The notes: generated from the sequence alone by a model not told the origin. A DNA stretch of 64,000 nucleotides from Anaerorhabdus sp036637135 (GCF_036637135.1 NZ_JAVWNC010000001.1:27559-91558); one strand, 5' to 3'. Numbered from the stretch's first letter, positions 17,850 to 27,212 are shown. Numbers and translations: made by a program.

Positions 17850-19512
17850 CTTCTTCCATCGCCTTTTTTAAACGAGTTAGCGCTACTTTAGATTTTGCCG
17901 TGGTTTCTCCTAGTAAACTAGCGATTTCTTGCACTGTACGCATTTGATCATCAATAACTTGTTGTGTAATTTCCACAGTTTGTTGGCGAATTTGTTTCAT
18001 GACTCTTTCTTTTGTTTCTTCTACCGTTAAATCCATCAGAATAAGAACCACATAATCACCTTCATCTAATTTCATAATCGCATGATCAAATGTTCTATTG
18101 TATTGCGCATAATGAGCACGATGGTATTGCACTCTACGCACAGTATTAATTAATTCAATTAATTCGTTATCCGGTAATATACTACCTAGTGGTAATCCAA
18201 TCACATTTACATTTTCTAAATCTAACATTAATTTTGCGGATGGATTGATTTCCAATATATTTCTATACTCATCTAATACAATGATTCCATTTGGTGTATT
18301 TTCAATAATTAAACTTGAAATGGATTCTGCATGTTCTAAAGCATTAGGTAAACAAATTTTTGGATCTGCTTTTCCATCAAGAACTGCAATTGCTTTATCT
18401 CGACATGTTTCATAACCACATGCTCCACAATTTAATTCTTTATCAACGTTTGTCTTACCCATCATATAAAGCATATCTTGTATTTCTTCTTCTGTGTGAT
18501 GAGGTCTTTGAATATCTTCATTCTCCCATTTAACATTTAAAGGAATTTCATGCTTGTTTGCCATAATTTTCTTATTTTCATCTACACTATTTCGAATAAC
18601 ACTTTGTCCTAACCATTCATTGTGTTCACAATGAGTTAATAATGGTCCACCCATACAAGATTCATGACATGCACTCATCTCAAAGAAATAACCCTCTAAC
18701 ATATCATTGCGTATTGAATCCAGAACATGTTTAATTCGATCAACACCTTCTACATTTACTTTTTTATAGTTTTTCTCACGTGGTAATGTTTTTAAAATAC
18801 CACCTGGTGTTGGATATAATCTTGCAATGCTTCCTTCAAAATCATCCCACTCTTCACCATCAAGGCATGTAAGTCCTATAAAATCAAAACAATCTGCCAT
18901 ACTGATAGTTGCATCAATCGCTTGATCAAATCGGATATCATCTTTTTCTTTTTGTTTTGCAATACATGGTGATAAGAAAACCACTTTCGCATCAGGATAT
19001 CGATTCTTAATGTCTTTACCATGTGCAATCATTGGAGAAACTATAGGTGCCAATTGATCTACCAAATCACCATATTCCTTTTCAACCAATGAAACTACTG
19101 CAGGACAACATGTTGAAATAATATTCTTCATCTTTTTTTCTTCTAAAAGAAGACTGTAAGACTCGGATACAAGTTTTGCACCGATTGCCGTTTCCTCTAT
19201 AGCAAAGAAGCCCTTTTCCAAAAGAGCTTTTTCTAATTGTTTAAATTTTGGCCAAATCGCTACAAAAGAAGGAGCGACACTTAAAATCACTTTCTCCTTT
19301 TGTTCTAACCATTTTTTTACTTTTAATAAATCACTGTTCACTTTTTTTGCACTATGTGGACATATTGCATAACACTTACCACATAAAATACATTCATTTT
19401 CAATTATTATAGGTTGATGATCAATATAAGTCATTGCTTTGGTTGGACATACTCTTACACAACGCAAACAGTTTCTACAGTTTGCTTCTTGTAGTCGAAT
19501 GTATTGTGTCAT
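17842..19512 (-). CDS. PAS-containing sensory [FeFe] hydrogenase (group C, HydS-like)
   Basis: A 556-residue protein. Order: two [4Fe-4S] ferredoxin motifs (CRNCLRCVRVCP, CILCGKCYAICP), the H-cluster domain with STCCPAVV, LSPCIAKQKE and MSACHESCMGGP, a four-cysteine cluster motif CGACGYETC near residue 375, then a PAS domain (about 405-510) and a helical tail. All H-cluster cysteines are present. The PAS output domain and the phosphatase partner identify the sensory class. Comparable sets (HydA2, HydS, phosphatase) are described in Ruminococcus albus. It overlaps both neighbours by a few bases. Confidence 0.9.
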   Translation of the reverse strand: MTQYIRLQEANCRNCLRCVRVCPTKAMTYIDHQPIIIENECILCGKCYAICPHSAKKVNSDLLKVKKWLEQKEKVILSVAPSFVAIWPKFKQLEKALLEKGFFAIEETAIGAKLVSESYSLLLEEKKMKNIISTCCPAVVSLVEKEYGDLVDQLAPIVSPMIAHGKDIKNRYPDAKVVFLSPCIAKQKEKDDIRFDQAIDATISMADCFDFIGLTCLDGEEWDDFEGSIARLYPTPGGILKTLPREKNYKKVNVEGVDRIKHVLDSIRNDMLEGYFFEMSACHESCMGGPLLTHCEHNEWLGQSVIRNSVDENKKIMANKHEIPLNVKWENEDIQRPHHTEEEIQDMLYMMGKTNVDKELNCGACGYETCRDKAIAVLDGKADPKICLPNALEHAESISSLIIENTPNGIIVLDEYRNILEINPSAKLMLDLENVNVIGLPLGSILPDNELIELINTVRRVQYHRAHYAQYNRTFDHAIMKLDEGDYVVLILMDLTVEETKERVMKQIRQQTVEITQQVIDDQMRTVQEIASLLGETTAKSKVALTRLKKAMEEDD

Positions 19513-19763
19513 GACAACAACGCTTGTACTTCTTCTTCAACAATGCTTTGAATATTGTGTAAACCAACACCTAACAATTGACGTCCATTGATTTTAATTC
19601 CTAATCCATGTCCACCTTGACAAGATTGCATACAGAAAGAACCTTTAATTTCTACCTTATCTTCCCAATCTTTGTCTTTTAAAAGTGTTTGAAGAATCGT
19701 TACTGCTTGATTGCTACCTTTTACATAGCATGCACTGCCAATACAAATTTCAATCGTGATCAT
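19509..19763 (-). CDS. Small [2Fe-2S] thioredoxin-like ferredoxin (NuoE/HydC-like)
   Basis: An 84-residue protein with ICIGSACYVKGS and SFCMQSCQGG, the four-cysteine pattern of the thioredoxin-like [2Fe-2S] domain found in NuoE and hydrogenase gamma subunits. The start is the ATG after GGAGG at 6-nt spacing; the longer frame lacks a ribosome binding site. It lies between the two hydrogenases and its stop overlaps the start of the sensory one, suggesting fixed stoichiometry and electron transfer with either. NuoE's N-terminal helical domain is missing. Confidence 0.85.
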   Translation of the reverse strand: MITIEICIGSACYVKGSNQAVTILQTLLKDKDWEDKVEIKGSFCMQSCQGGHGLGIKINGRQLLGVGLHNIQSIVEEEVQALLS

Positions 19764-19773
19764 ACATATCCTC

Positions 19774-21234
19774 CTATTTACCACGGTGCATATCAACACC
19801 GTTAAAGTCAAATATTTCTAGTGTTTCTTGAATTTTCTTTCGATCATGAGTTAAATTTTCTTTATTCATTCTTCCCTTTGCAATCATTGCAGATTCAACA
19901 GTTCCAGGTCCTGCAATACAACCACCTGTACAGCACATACCTTCTAAGATATCTGCATCAAATTTGCCTGCTTTCATCATCAACAATTGTTTCTTACATT
20001 CGAAACAACCATCTGCATAGATTGCTTTGAATTCACCTTCGTTAGCTTCTTTCGCCGCTTGTACAACTGCTTTTGAAACGCCACCACCTTGAGCAAATCC
20101 TCTACCGAACACTGATGGGTAATCACTTGCATCAGGTTCTACTTCTTCACAATAAATATGTTGAGCTACAAACATTGCAGCTAACTCTTCAAATGTTAAA
20201 ACATAATCAACAGCCGTAAACTCTTCCATAGCTTCTTGTTTTTTCGCAAGGCATGGTCCAATAAACACGATACCGTGATCTGGATGATCTTGCTTTAACT
20301 TTCTTGCCATTGCCATCATCGGTGATACTGTTGTTGATACGTTCTTCTCATATTGTTCTGGGAAGTGTATCTTTGCCATGTTCACAAATGCTGGGCAACA
20401 AGAAGTAGTTAACGGAATTTTATTTTCAATATGTTCTTGTAATTCTTGATTTTCATAATATGCTACTGCATCAGCTCCTATTGCAGCTTCAAAAACATCA
20501 TCAAAACCAAGCATCTTAATACTTTTCTTGATTTGTGGCAATGTTGCTGTTTCAAATTGACCTTGAATTGCAGGTGCTATAATTGCATATGTAGGTGTTT
20601 TTAAACGTAATAATTGAATAACTGGTACAATCCATGAGATATCTTCAATTGCACCAAATGGACATGCTGCTTGGCAACCTCCACAATTAATACATTTCTT
20701 TTCATCAATAATCGCAATGTTATCTTCATCCCAACGAATCGCATCCACTGGACAATGTTGTGAACAAGGTCTTTCTGTTACTACGATTGCATTATATGGG
20801 CAGTTTCTCGCACATGCTCCACATTCTTTACATTTATCATAATTAATTTGAGCACGATCTTGCCCCATTGTAATAGCCCCAAAATTACATGATCCCATAC
20901 AACTTTTAGCCATACATTTACGACAGTTATCCGTAATGTTAATTTTTTTGATTGTACATCCATCGCAAGCTGCTTCAATAACTTGAACAATTTGTCTTGG
21001 GTTGTAATTTGCTGCATCGTTTGCCATTTTCCCCATTGCCAAACGAGTTCTTTGTCTCAAGATTTCTCTTTCCTTATATACGCAACAACGAAAATCTGCT
21101 TTCGTTCCTGGTATTAATTTCTTTGTGTATGCTTGGACTTTTTCCTCCGATAAATCATCTTGAAAAGCTTCTTCTGCTATTTCTCTTAGTATATCGAACT
21201 TAAATTGTCTTGCATCGTGTTTAAATAATGACAT
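19774..21234 (-). CDS. [FeFe] hydrogenase, group B type
   Basis: Monomeric iron hydrogenase, 486 residues from the ATG behind GGAGG. A cysteine-rich region CDGCTIKKINITDNC...SCMGSC is followed by two [4Fe-4S] motifs, CKECGACARNCP and CINCGGCQAACP. The H-cluster motifs are TTSCCPAFVN, GPCLAKKQE and EGMCCTGGCIAGPG, the variant spelling typical of group B enzymes rather than the classical TSCCPxW set. It probably couples ferredoxin to proton reduction or H2 uptake. It is first in a four-gene operon and has a Rex-like operator between promoter and start codon. Confidence 0.9.
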   Translation of the reverse strand: MSLFKHDARQFKFDILREIAEEAFQDDLSEEKVQAYTKKLIPGTKADFRCCVYKEREILRQRTRLAMGKMANDAANYNPRQIVQVIEAACDGCTIKKINITDNCRKCMAKSCMGSCNFGAITMGQDRAQINYDKCKECGACARNCPYNAIVVTERPCSQHCPVDAIRWDEDNIAIIDEKKCINCGGCQAACPFGAIEDISWIVPVIQLLRLKTPTYAIIAPAIQGQFETATLPQIKKSIKMLGFDDVFEAAIGADAVAYYENQELQEHIENKIPLTTSCCPAFVNMAKIHFPEQYEKNVSTTVSPMMAMARKLKQDHPDHGIVFIGPCLAKKQEAMEEFTAVDYVLTFEELAAMFVAQHIYCEEVEPDASDYPSVFGRGFAQGGGVSKAVVQAAKEANEGEFKAIYADGCFECKKQLLMMKAGKFDADILEGMCCTGGCIAGPGTVESAMIAKGRMNKENLTHDRKKIQETLEIFDFNGVDMHRGK

Positions 21235-21245
21235 GCTATCCTCCA

Positions 21246-21263
21246 ATGTTAATGATTTCACAA
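21246..21263 (-). promoter_or_regulatory. Rex-like operator of the hydrogenase operon
   Basis: On the minus strand TTGTGAAATCATTAACAT fits TTGTGAANNNNTTMACAA in 13 of 14 fixed positions. It lies 11 nt upstream of the hydrogenase start codon, overlapping its expected transcription start. Confidence 0.65.
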
Positions 21264-21267
21264 TAAT

Positions 21268-21296
21268 AAAATACCATAAATAGTCACCAAACACAA
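21268..21296 (-). promoter_or_regulatory. Probable hydrogenase operon promoter
   Basis: TTGTGT (21296-21291) and TATTTT (21273-21268) are spaced 17 bp, with TGG before the -10 box as an extended element. The Rex-like site follows directly. Confidence 0.5.
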
Positions 21297-21668
21297 TGAA
21301 ATGAAAAGAAGGAATCTCATTAATTTCAAGATCCCTTCCATTATTCGAAATTCTATTCTTCTTTGTCTCTTTACGTCTTTTTAGAAATTTATATATCTAA
21401 AGCTAGATGACTTTCAAAATAGCTTTCTAGTTCCCTATTTATATAGGTTCAGTCGATCAAAGTCATTTTCCACTTTTCCACTCTTTAACCACATGACTTT
21501 GAAGTAAATTAAATTATAAATCCAAAAATACAGTGTTCCATGAGTTTTTCTAAACTACTGAAAAACTCCACAATATTGTCCAGGTTCCATTTACTTTAAC
21601 CTCCCCAGAGTTTCCTCTTTGAATCTTTTAGATTCAATCATTTATCATACAAGATAACTTCTTCTTGT
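21294..21668 (-). ncRNA. Candidate large structured non-coding RNA (~370 nt), unassigned
   Basis: There is no coding frame here. On the minus strand a perfect TATAAT (21680-21675) is followed at the expected +1 by a run of local hairpins: 21648-21669, 21619-21637 (8-bp stem), 21607-21618 (AGAG-GAAA-CTCT), 21582-21602, 21542-21568 (9-bp stem GAGTTTTTC/GAAAAACTC), 21458-21501 (9-bp outer stem CAAAGTCAT/ATGACTTTG), 21434-21447 and 21397-21430. It closes with a terminator (21308-21317 with 21329-21338, then TTTTCATTT). An 8-nt loop segment (21589-21596) is complementary to 21502-21509, a possible pseudoknot. It does not match RNase P, tmRNA, 6S, SRP, T-box or the common riboswitch signatures. Confidence 0.65.
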
Positions 21669-21674
21669 ACCTTC

Positions 21675-21680
21675 ATTATA
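21675..21680 (-). promoter_or_regulatory. -10 box of the structured RNA
   Basis: A perfect TATAAT on the minus strand with a weak CTTACT-like -35 at 16-bp spacing. The predicted start falls at the first hairpin of the RNA. Confidence 0.5.
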
Positions 21681-21758
21681 CTGAATTACAGTAAAAAGTA
21701 AGGTCTATTTTTAATATTTTTTTTGATGTATAATATAGGAGTGGGAAAAATCAAAAGA

Positions 21759-22736
21759 TTAGTCCTCTTTTTTTATGTCTTTTATAAAAGTTTCTAATTC
21801 ATCCATTGTGGCTAAAGCATTTAATGCTCCTTCTTTTGTCGTTGTGTGTGCTGCATACATATTCGCAAATTCAAGATGTTGCATCATCTGTTTCTCATCA
21901 ATGTCGTTTAGGCAACTTTCAAAAGAAAGCATTCGATATAAGAACGCTCCTATAAAACTATCACCTGCACCTGTTGTGTCCACTACATCTACGCATATAC
22001 CTTGTGTATGTAGTTTATGGCCTGATTTAGTGTATAGTGTTGCACCATCTTTTCCTTCTGTATATAACACCATCTTACAACGATCTTGAAATAGTTGAGG
22101 CAATGCTTCTTCTATTTTTTTATGTCCTGTAATGAATTCAACTTCTTCGTCAGATAACTTTAAAATATCTGCATATGGAATAAAATCAAGTACTGTTTTA
22201 CGTAATGCATCATGATCATCCCATAGTGATAATCGCAAGTTTGGATCAAATGAAACAAGTACACCTTTTTTTATTGCATCTTCAATTAATGCAAGATGAG
22301 CTTGTTTCATTTTTGATTCAACAAGCGAAACACTACAAAAATGAATGATTCCACATTCATCAATCGCATCAAATGGAATATCATCTTTTGAATAATCCAA
22401 GTCAGCTGCCGTTTTACGATAGAATTTAAAATCACGGTTTCCATCTTCACTTAACGCGACAAATGCAAGTGATGTATCCAACGTTTCACTACGTATTATG
22501 TATTGTGTATCGATGCCACATTGATCAAGGGTGCTTATAATATTATCTCCAAAAGCATCTTGTCCAAGTTTAGTAAGAACAAAACTTTCTCCGCCTAGTT
22601 TCGCAACCGTAGCCGCAACATTTGTCGGTGCTCCGCCTACTACTTGTCGAAAACTTGTTACATCTTTAAGACGTTTTCCTTTTTCATTTGGAATAAAATC
22701 GATTAACGCTTCGCCAATCGCACAACACTTCTTCAT
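21759..22736 (-). CDS. scrK: Fructokinase (PfkB family), sucrose operon
   Basis: Phosphorylates the fructose released by sucrose-6-phosphate hydrolase. It begins CCAIGEALIDFIPNEKG and has the PfkB signatures GGAPTNVAATVAKLGG (residue 35) and DTTGAGDSFIGAFLYR (near residue 255) with the catalytic aspartate. The 325-residue length is typical. The start lies 2 nt after the scrR stop codon and its ribosome binding site AAAGGAG sits within the last scrR codons, so the two are translationally linked. It is the last gene of the scr cluster. Confidence 0.93.
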   Translation of the reverse strand: MKKCCAIGEALIDFIPNEKGKRLKDVTSFRQVVGGAPTNVAATVAKLGGESFVLTKLGQDAFGDNIISTLDQCGIDTQYIIRSETLDTSLAFVALSEDGNRDFKFYRKTAADLDYSKDDIPFDAIDECGIIHFCSVSLVESKMKQAHLALIEDAIKKGVLVSFDPNLRLSLWDDHDALRKTVLDFIPYADILKLSDEEVEFITGHKKIEEALPQLFQDRCKMVLYTEGKDGATLYTKSGHKLHTQGICVDVVDTTGAGDSFIGAFLYRMLSFESCLNDIDEKQMMQHLEFANMYAAHTTTKEGALNALATMDELETFIKDIKKED

Positions 22737-22738
22737 AC

Positions 22739-23725
22739 CTATCTCCTTTTAACACTTGCACCTTCCAAGAAAACAAAAGGAATGCATTGTAAATGATTTA
22801 CTTCTTTTCCATCAATACAATCTAATATTGTTGATGCTGCTACCTCACCTAGTTCTTTTGGATTAAATTGAATTGTTGTTGGTAATGGCTCTAACAAGTC
22901 CACTACATCATATCCTCCAAAAGCAATAACCGAGATGTCTTCTGGTATTTTATAACCATGATCTCTTATACACTTATATGCCGCAAGTAATTGACGTGTT
23001 GTTGAACAAAGAATACAATCTGGTTTACGCTTTACCAATTCCTCATCAATCACTCGATACGACTTAATATTCCCAAAATCGCTTCGCACAACTTTTACAT
23101 GTTCAACTCCATAATCTTTACATCCTGCAAGAATACCATTAAGACGTTCTACTCCAATAGCTACATCATCTGGTTCAACGCTCACACACAATACATTTTT
23201 GTTATTGAGTTTTCCTGCAACTTCTCCTGCTTTATATCCCGCAAGATAATCTTCATTAATTATCGAAATTTGATTCTCGAAATGTTGCGCTAAAAAAACA
23301 ACGGGTATATCCAATGAATTAGCAATTTCAAAATGGCGATCACATATCTTTGTTGCATTCACTATGATACCATCTACATTCATTTTTCCAAGTCGCTCAA
23401 TGTCCTTTAACTCTTCATCAATATCATGATTCGTATTCAAAATTAACGATGTATATCCTGCTTTTTTTAGTGATGCATCCAAACTCATCAATACCATTGA
23501 TGTAACAGTTGAGTCCAAGCAAGGTGCTACAACACCAATAATATTACTCTTCTTTGCTTTTAGTCGTGCAAAAGCATTTGGTTCATAATTCACTTCATCG
23601 ATAATTTCTTTAATCTTAATGCGAGTAGATTCCTTTACAGCACCGTCATTCAAATAGCGGGATACCGTACTCTTGGCTACTCCTGCTGCTTTTGCTATAT
23701 CTTGAATTGTTAGATTCTTCTTCAT
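22739..23725 (-). CDS. scrR: LacI-family sucrose operon repressor
   Basis: DNA-binding repressor with an N-terminal LacI helix-turn-helix (TIQDIAKAAGVAKSTVSRYLN) and a periplasmic-binding-protein-like sensor domain that should bind a sugar or sugar phosphate. The start was moved to the ATG behind AGGAG at 7-nt spacing, five codons inside the longest frame. It has its own candidate promoter (TATAAT about 20 bp upstream of the start) separate from scrAB. The two GAACCGGTTC palindromes upstream of scrA are the expected target sites. Confidence 0.9.
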   Translation of the reverse strand: MKKNLTIQDIAKAAGVAKSTVSRYLNDGAVKESTRIKIKEIIDEVNYEPNAFARLKAKKSNIIGVVAPCLDSTVTSMVLMSLDASLKKAGYTSLILNTNHDIDEELKDIERLGKMNVDGIIVNATKICDRHFEIANSLDIPVVFLAQHFENQISIINEDYLAGYKAGEVAGKLNNKNVLCVSVEPDDVAIGVERLNGILAGCKDYGVEHVKVVRSDFGNIKSYRVIDEELVKRKPDCILCSTTRQLLAAYKCIRDHGYKIPEDISVIAFGGYDVVDLLEPLPTTIQFNPKELGEVAASTILDCIDGKEVNHLQCIPFVFLEGASVKRR

Positions 23726-23911
23726 AAGTTTCTCCTGCATTACTATTATAGCGAATTGATTGACACTTAACCAAGTAATTCCAACTTAAAACAAATAAAT
23801 TTATAAGGAAACTGTTTTATAGTATTCTATTCTTCAATTAAACCCAAATTATAACTCAGTATATTTTAATTGTTTTATATTGCTTTACAACGAAGTAAGC
23901 ATTCCAATCCT

Positions 23912-25345
23912 TTACTCTTCCAATAAATTGATGTTTAACTCATTTAATTCATAAAAAGTTGCATCACAATTTCCTATTATCCCAACTCGATTTTCTTCTA
24001 GTGAATATATTCTAGATGTTATTGATTTCTCGCCATCATTCACAAATATTTCTAAACATGAACGATCTAAATATAAATGTAAATTCTTACATGTATCGAT
24101 CTTAAGTTTTCTTTGTGTTCTTCCATTACCAATATTTTCAATATTCAAACATAAAATATCATTTTTATAGGTTAAGGTAATATCTGATTTTAATGTGATT
24201 TCGAAGTCTTTTCCTTGAATATTTTGTATTTGTATTTCTAATAAGTCGGATGCAAATACAAATTCGTCGCGTTTATCTATGTGTTTCTCAATTTGATTTT
24301 TTCTTAATTGATTTAGTTCAGTAAGAGGTTGTTGAATTAGTTTACCATTTTTGTTGATTAATTGACGTGGAATTGTAAAGGCATGTTGCCATCCACAGTC
24401 TATGGTTTGTTGGTTATGGTAATCAGCATCCGGTATTCCCATCCACGCCAAGAATATCCTTCTTCCCTTATCATCTTGATATGTTTGCGATGCATAAATA
24501 TCAAATCCAGCATCGAATTCTTCAAATTCTCCCAATGTATATGTCTTCTTTTTTAAATCTAATTCAATCGGAAAATATCCAAGTTGATATACATTTTGAT
24601 ATTTATATTCTTCACTTGGAACACCTTGTGGACATATAATTAAAAACTTTTGCCCATCAAGTTCAATACAATCAGGACATTCCCACATATAACCAAATCG
24701 TTGGTTCGTTTGAATTCTCATATGATATTTCCATTCAATTAAATCAGTTGAATGATAAAGAAGAACGAGACCGCAATCATGTACATCACGACCTCCCAAT
24801 ACCATGTAATAATCATCACCTTCTTGAAATACTTTTGGATCACGTATGTGTTTTGACATATCATTTGGATAATCATCATGATTTAATACAAGTTGTTTAT
24901 CAGCAAATGTGTACCCATCTTTAGATACCAGATGCATTGTATTTTGTTCTCTACCCGATAAGATATAGTCATAGTCTTTATCAACATATTTTACATTACC
25001 TGTATAGTAATAATGAATTTCATCATTATGCACAAATGCGCTGCCACTATACACACCATCTTTGTCATAAACACAATCTGGATAAAGAAATGGTTCTTCT
25101 TCTTTAAAATGAATGAAATCTGTTGTTGTATAATGCCCCCAACATTTTAATCCCCATAAAGGAGTAAATGGTGTGTATTGGAAATACCAATGGTGAACAC
25201 CTTTAAATTGGCAAAGACCATTTGGATCATTTACCCAACCACTTGGACCCATGACATGAAACCCAAGGCGAAAGGGATCATTTTTGATTTGTTCCTGTAG
25301 TTTTTTCTTTACATTTAGTTGATTCAAATAGTCTTGTCTTGTCAT
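23912..25345 (-). CDS. scrB: Sucrose-6-phosphate hydrolase (GH32)
   Basis: Cleaves sucrose-6-phosphate from the PTS into glucose-6-phosphate and fructose. A GH32 five-blade propeller with all three acidic motifs: GWVNDPNGL (nucleophile, near residue 39), HIRDPKVF (transition-state acid) and WECPDCIEL (acid/base), followed by a C-terminal beta-sandwich. There is no signal peptide, which fits intracellular action. It starts 10 nt after scrA and shares its message. About 170 bp of AT-rich DNA holding the scrR promoter separates its stop from scrR. Confidence 0.95.
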   Translation of the reverse strand: MTRQDYLNQLNVKKKLQEQIKNDPFRLGFHVMGPSGWVNDPNGLCQFKGVHHWYFQYTPFTPLWGLKCWGHYTTTDFIHFKEEEPFLYPDCVYDKDGVYSGSAFVHNDEIHYYYTGNVKYVDKDYDYILSGREQNTMHLVSKDGYTFADKQLVLNHDDYPNDMSKHIRDPKVFQEGDDYYMVLGGRDVHDCGLVLLYHSTDLIEWKYHMRIQTNQRFGYMWECPDCIELDGQKFLIICPQGVPSEEYKYQNVYQLGYFPIELDLKKKTYTLGEFEEFDAGFDIYASQTYQDDKGRRIFLAWMGIPDADYHNQQTIDCGWQHAFTIPRQLINKNGKLIQQPLTELNQLRKNQIEKHIDKRDEFVFASDLLEIQIQNIQGKDFEITLKSDITLTYKNDILCLNIENIGNGRTQRKLKIDTCKNLHLYLDRSCLEIFVNDGEKSITSRIYSLEENRVGIIGNCDATFYELNELNINLLEE

Positions 25346-25355
25346 ATTGTCTCCT

Positions 25356-27197
25356 CTAATTAAAAGTTAACCAAGTTGTTTCACTTTCGATAATTTTTAC
25401 ATTCATATTCTCTGTAATATCGGTTACAACAACTAAAATTTGAGTATCATAACCTTGTTTCCTAATTGCTTCAATATCCATTTTTAATAATGGTGTATTT
25501 GCTTTTACCTTTTGATCTTTTTGCACTAATACATCAAATCCTGAACCATTAAGTTCAACTGTATTAATACCACAATGAATTAGTAATCCAACACCATTGT
25601 CTAATCTTAAGCCAATCGCATGTTTTGTAGGAAATACAAATTCTACTGTTGCATCACATGGTGAAACAATTAACTCTTCTGTTGGTGTTATTACAAGTCC
25701 ATCACCTAGTGATTTTGAACTAAATGTTGGATCATTTGCCTTTGTAATTGATTCTACTTTTCCTTTTGCAGGTAATACCATTTTGAAATTTGCCGCTGTG
25801 TCTTTTTGTAACTTACCGAAGATGATAGTGAGTACCATTGCAATCACTAAACCAATAATATGTGCAATGATGTAATTCATATAACCATTGTTACTTGGAT
25901 CAACAATAGCGATTCCAGGAACTGCAGTAGTTCCAAATCCTAGTGATGCTAAATCAACAAAATAAACATATGCTCCTGCAACTGCTCCGCCAATACATCC
26001 AGCAATAAGTGGATAGCGATAACGAAGATTTACACCAAAGATTGCAGGTTCTGAGATACCAAATAATGTACTGATAAAACTTGGAATACAGAGCTCACGC
26101 ATTTTTACATTTTGCCAATGTAATGCTAAATATCCTAGAACTGCACCTGCTTGTCCAATTAATGCAACTGACATGAGAGGGTTTAAGAAATTTCTTCCCG
26201 TACTTGTAATCAATTGAGATTCAACTGCTCCAAATATATGATGTAACCCGGTAATTACAATAATTTGTTGAAAACCTCCAAATAATGCGTAACCTAAGAA
26301 CCCTAAATTTTCAGCCATCCAAATGAGCGATCCTGAAATACCATCCCCAAGCATACGACCAACAGGACCTACAACTGTAAATAATAAAAGTGTTGAGATA
26401 AATACAGTTAGCATTGGTGCCACAAGTAGCTTAATCACATCTGGAATACGTTTAATAAAGAACTTATCTAGATTCGCTACTACCCATCCCATCATTAATG
26501 CAATAATCACACCACCTTGAAATCCAATCATTTGAATTTGTAATCCAAATAAGTTCAATACTTCAGGATTAAATCCAGCAGTACCAATGCTATATGCATT
26601 TGCCAAACTACTATCCAACATGATTGCTCCAACAACTAAACCAAGAATTGGTCGTCCACCATAACGTTTTGTTGATGAATAACACACAGCCATAGGAAGA
26701 ATTGCGAAGATTCCAGTTGACGCAAGACTTGCTAGTCGGTTCAAACTATATAAAGTAGGATTGTTTAAAACTACATCCCACTTTCCTAATACACCCGTTA
26801 ATCCCATTAATAATGCTGCCGCAAGAATAGCAGGAATAATTTCGATAAATACATCAGACAGTGACTTAATTGCTTTTTGAATCGGATTTTGTTTTTGATT
26901 ACTTTGTGTTTTTAAATTTTCTAACGTCATATTTTCTCGATGTACCTCTTTTGCAAATACTGCATATACATCATTGACCAATCCTGCTCCAAATATGATT
27001 TGAAGTTGATCTCCTGTAATAAATACTCCCTTTACAAGATCAACATTTTCTAATTTCTTTATATCGACAAGACTTGTATCATTTAAAACAATTCTTAATC
27101 GTGTAGCACAATGTGCAACTCCTTGTATGTTTTCTTCCCCACCTACAAGTACCGCTATTTCCTTTGATATTAATTGATATTTTTCTATCTTTTCCAT
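25356..27197 (-). CDS. scrA: Sucrose-type PTS transporter, EIIBCA
   Basis: Imports and phosphorylates sucrose, or a related beta-fructoside or glucoside. Order: EIIB (1-90, phosphocysteine in HCATRLRIVL), a membrane EIIC domain of about ten segments (100-460), and a C-terminal EIIA of the glucose type (480-613, active histidine in LLIHCGIN). The full 613-residue B-C-A arrangement lets it work with only EI and HPr. It is the first gene of scrA-scrB, with a sigma-70 promoter flanked by two identical repressor palindromes. Confidence 0.93.
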   Translation of the reverse strand: MEKIEKYQLISKEIAVLVGGEENIQGVAHCATRLRIVLNDTSLVDIKKLENVDLVKGVFITGDQLQIIFGAGLVNDVYAVFAKEVHRENMTLENLKTQSNQKQNPIQKAIKSLSDVFIEIIPAILAAALLMGLTGVLGKWDVVLNNPTLYSLNRLASLASTGIFAILPMAVCYSSTKRYGGRPILGLVVGAIMLDSSLANAYSIGTAGFNPEVLNLFGLQIQMIGFQGGVIIALMMGWVVANLDKFFIKRIPDVIKLLVAPMLTVFISTLLLFTVVGPVGRMLGDGISGSLIWMAENLGFLGYALFGGFQQIIVITGLHHIFGAVESQLITSTGRNFLNPLMSVALIGQAGAVLGYLALHWQNVKMRELCIPSFISTLFGISEPAIFGVNLRYRYPLIAGCIGGAVAGAYVYFVDLASLGFGTTAVPGIAIVDPSNNGYMNYIIAHIIGLVIAMVLTIIFGKLQKDTAANFKMVLPAKGKVESITKANDPTFSSKSLGDGLVITPTEELIVSPCDATVEFVFPTKHAIGLRLDNGVGLLIHCGINTVELNGSGFDVLVQKDQKVKANTPLLKMDIEAIRKQGYDTQILVVVTDITENMNVKIIESETTWLTFN

Positions 27198-27212
27198 ATT
27201 TTCCTCCCAATT

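Noticed and set aside
21294..21668. RNase P RNA, tmRNA, 6S RNA, SRP RNA or T-box leader
   Set aside because: None of their fixed strings are present (for example GAGGAAAGTCC, a tRNA-like CCA end, GGTGGNACC). The GAGGAAACTC hairpin only superficially recalls RNase P.
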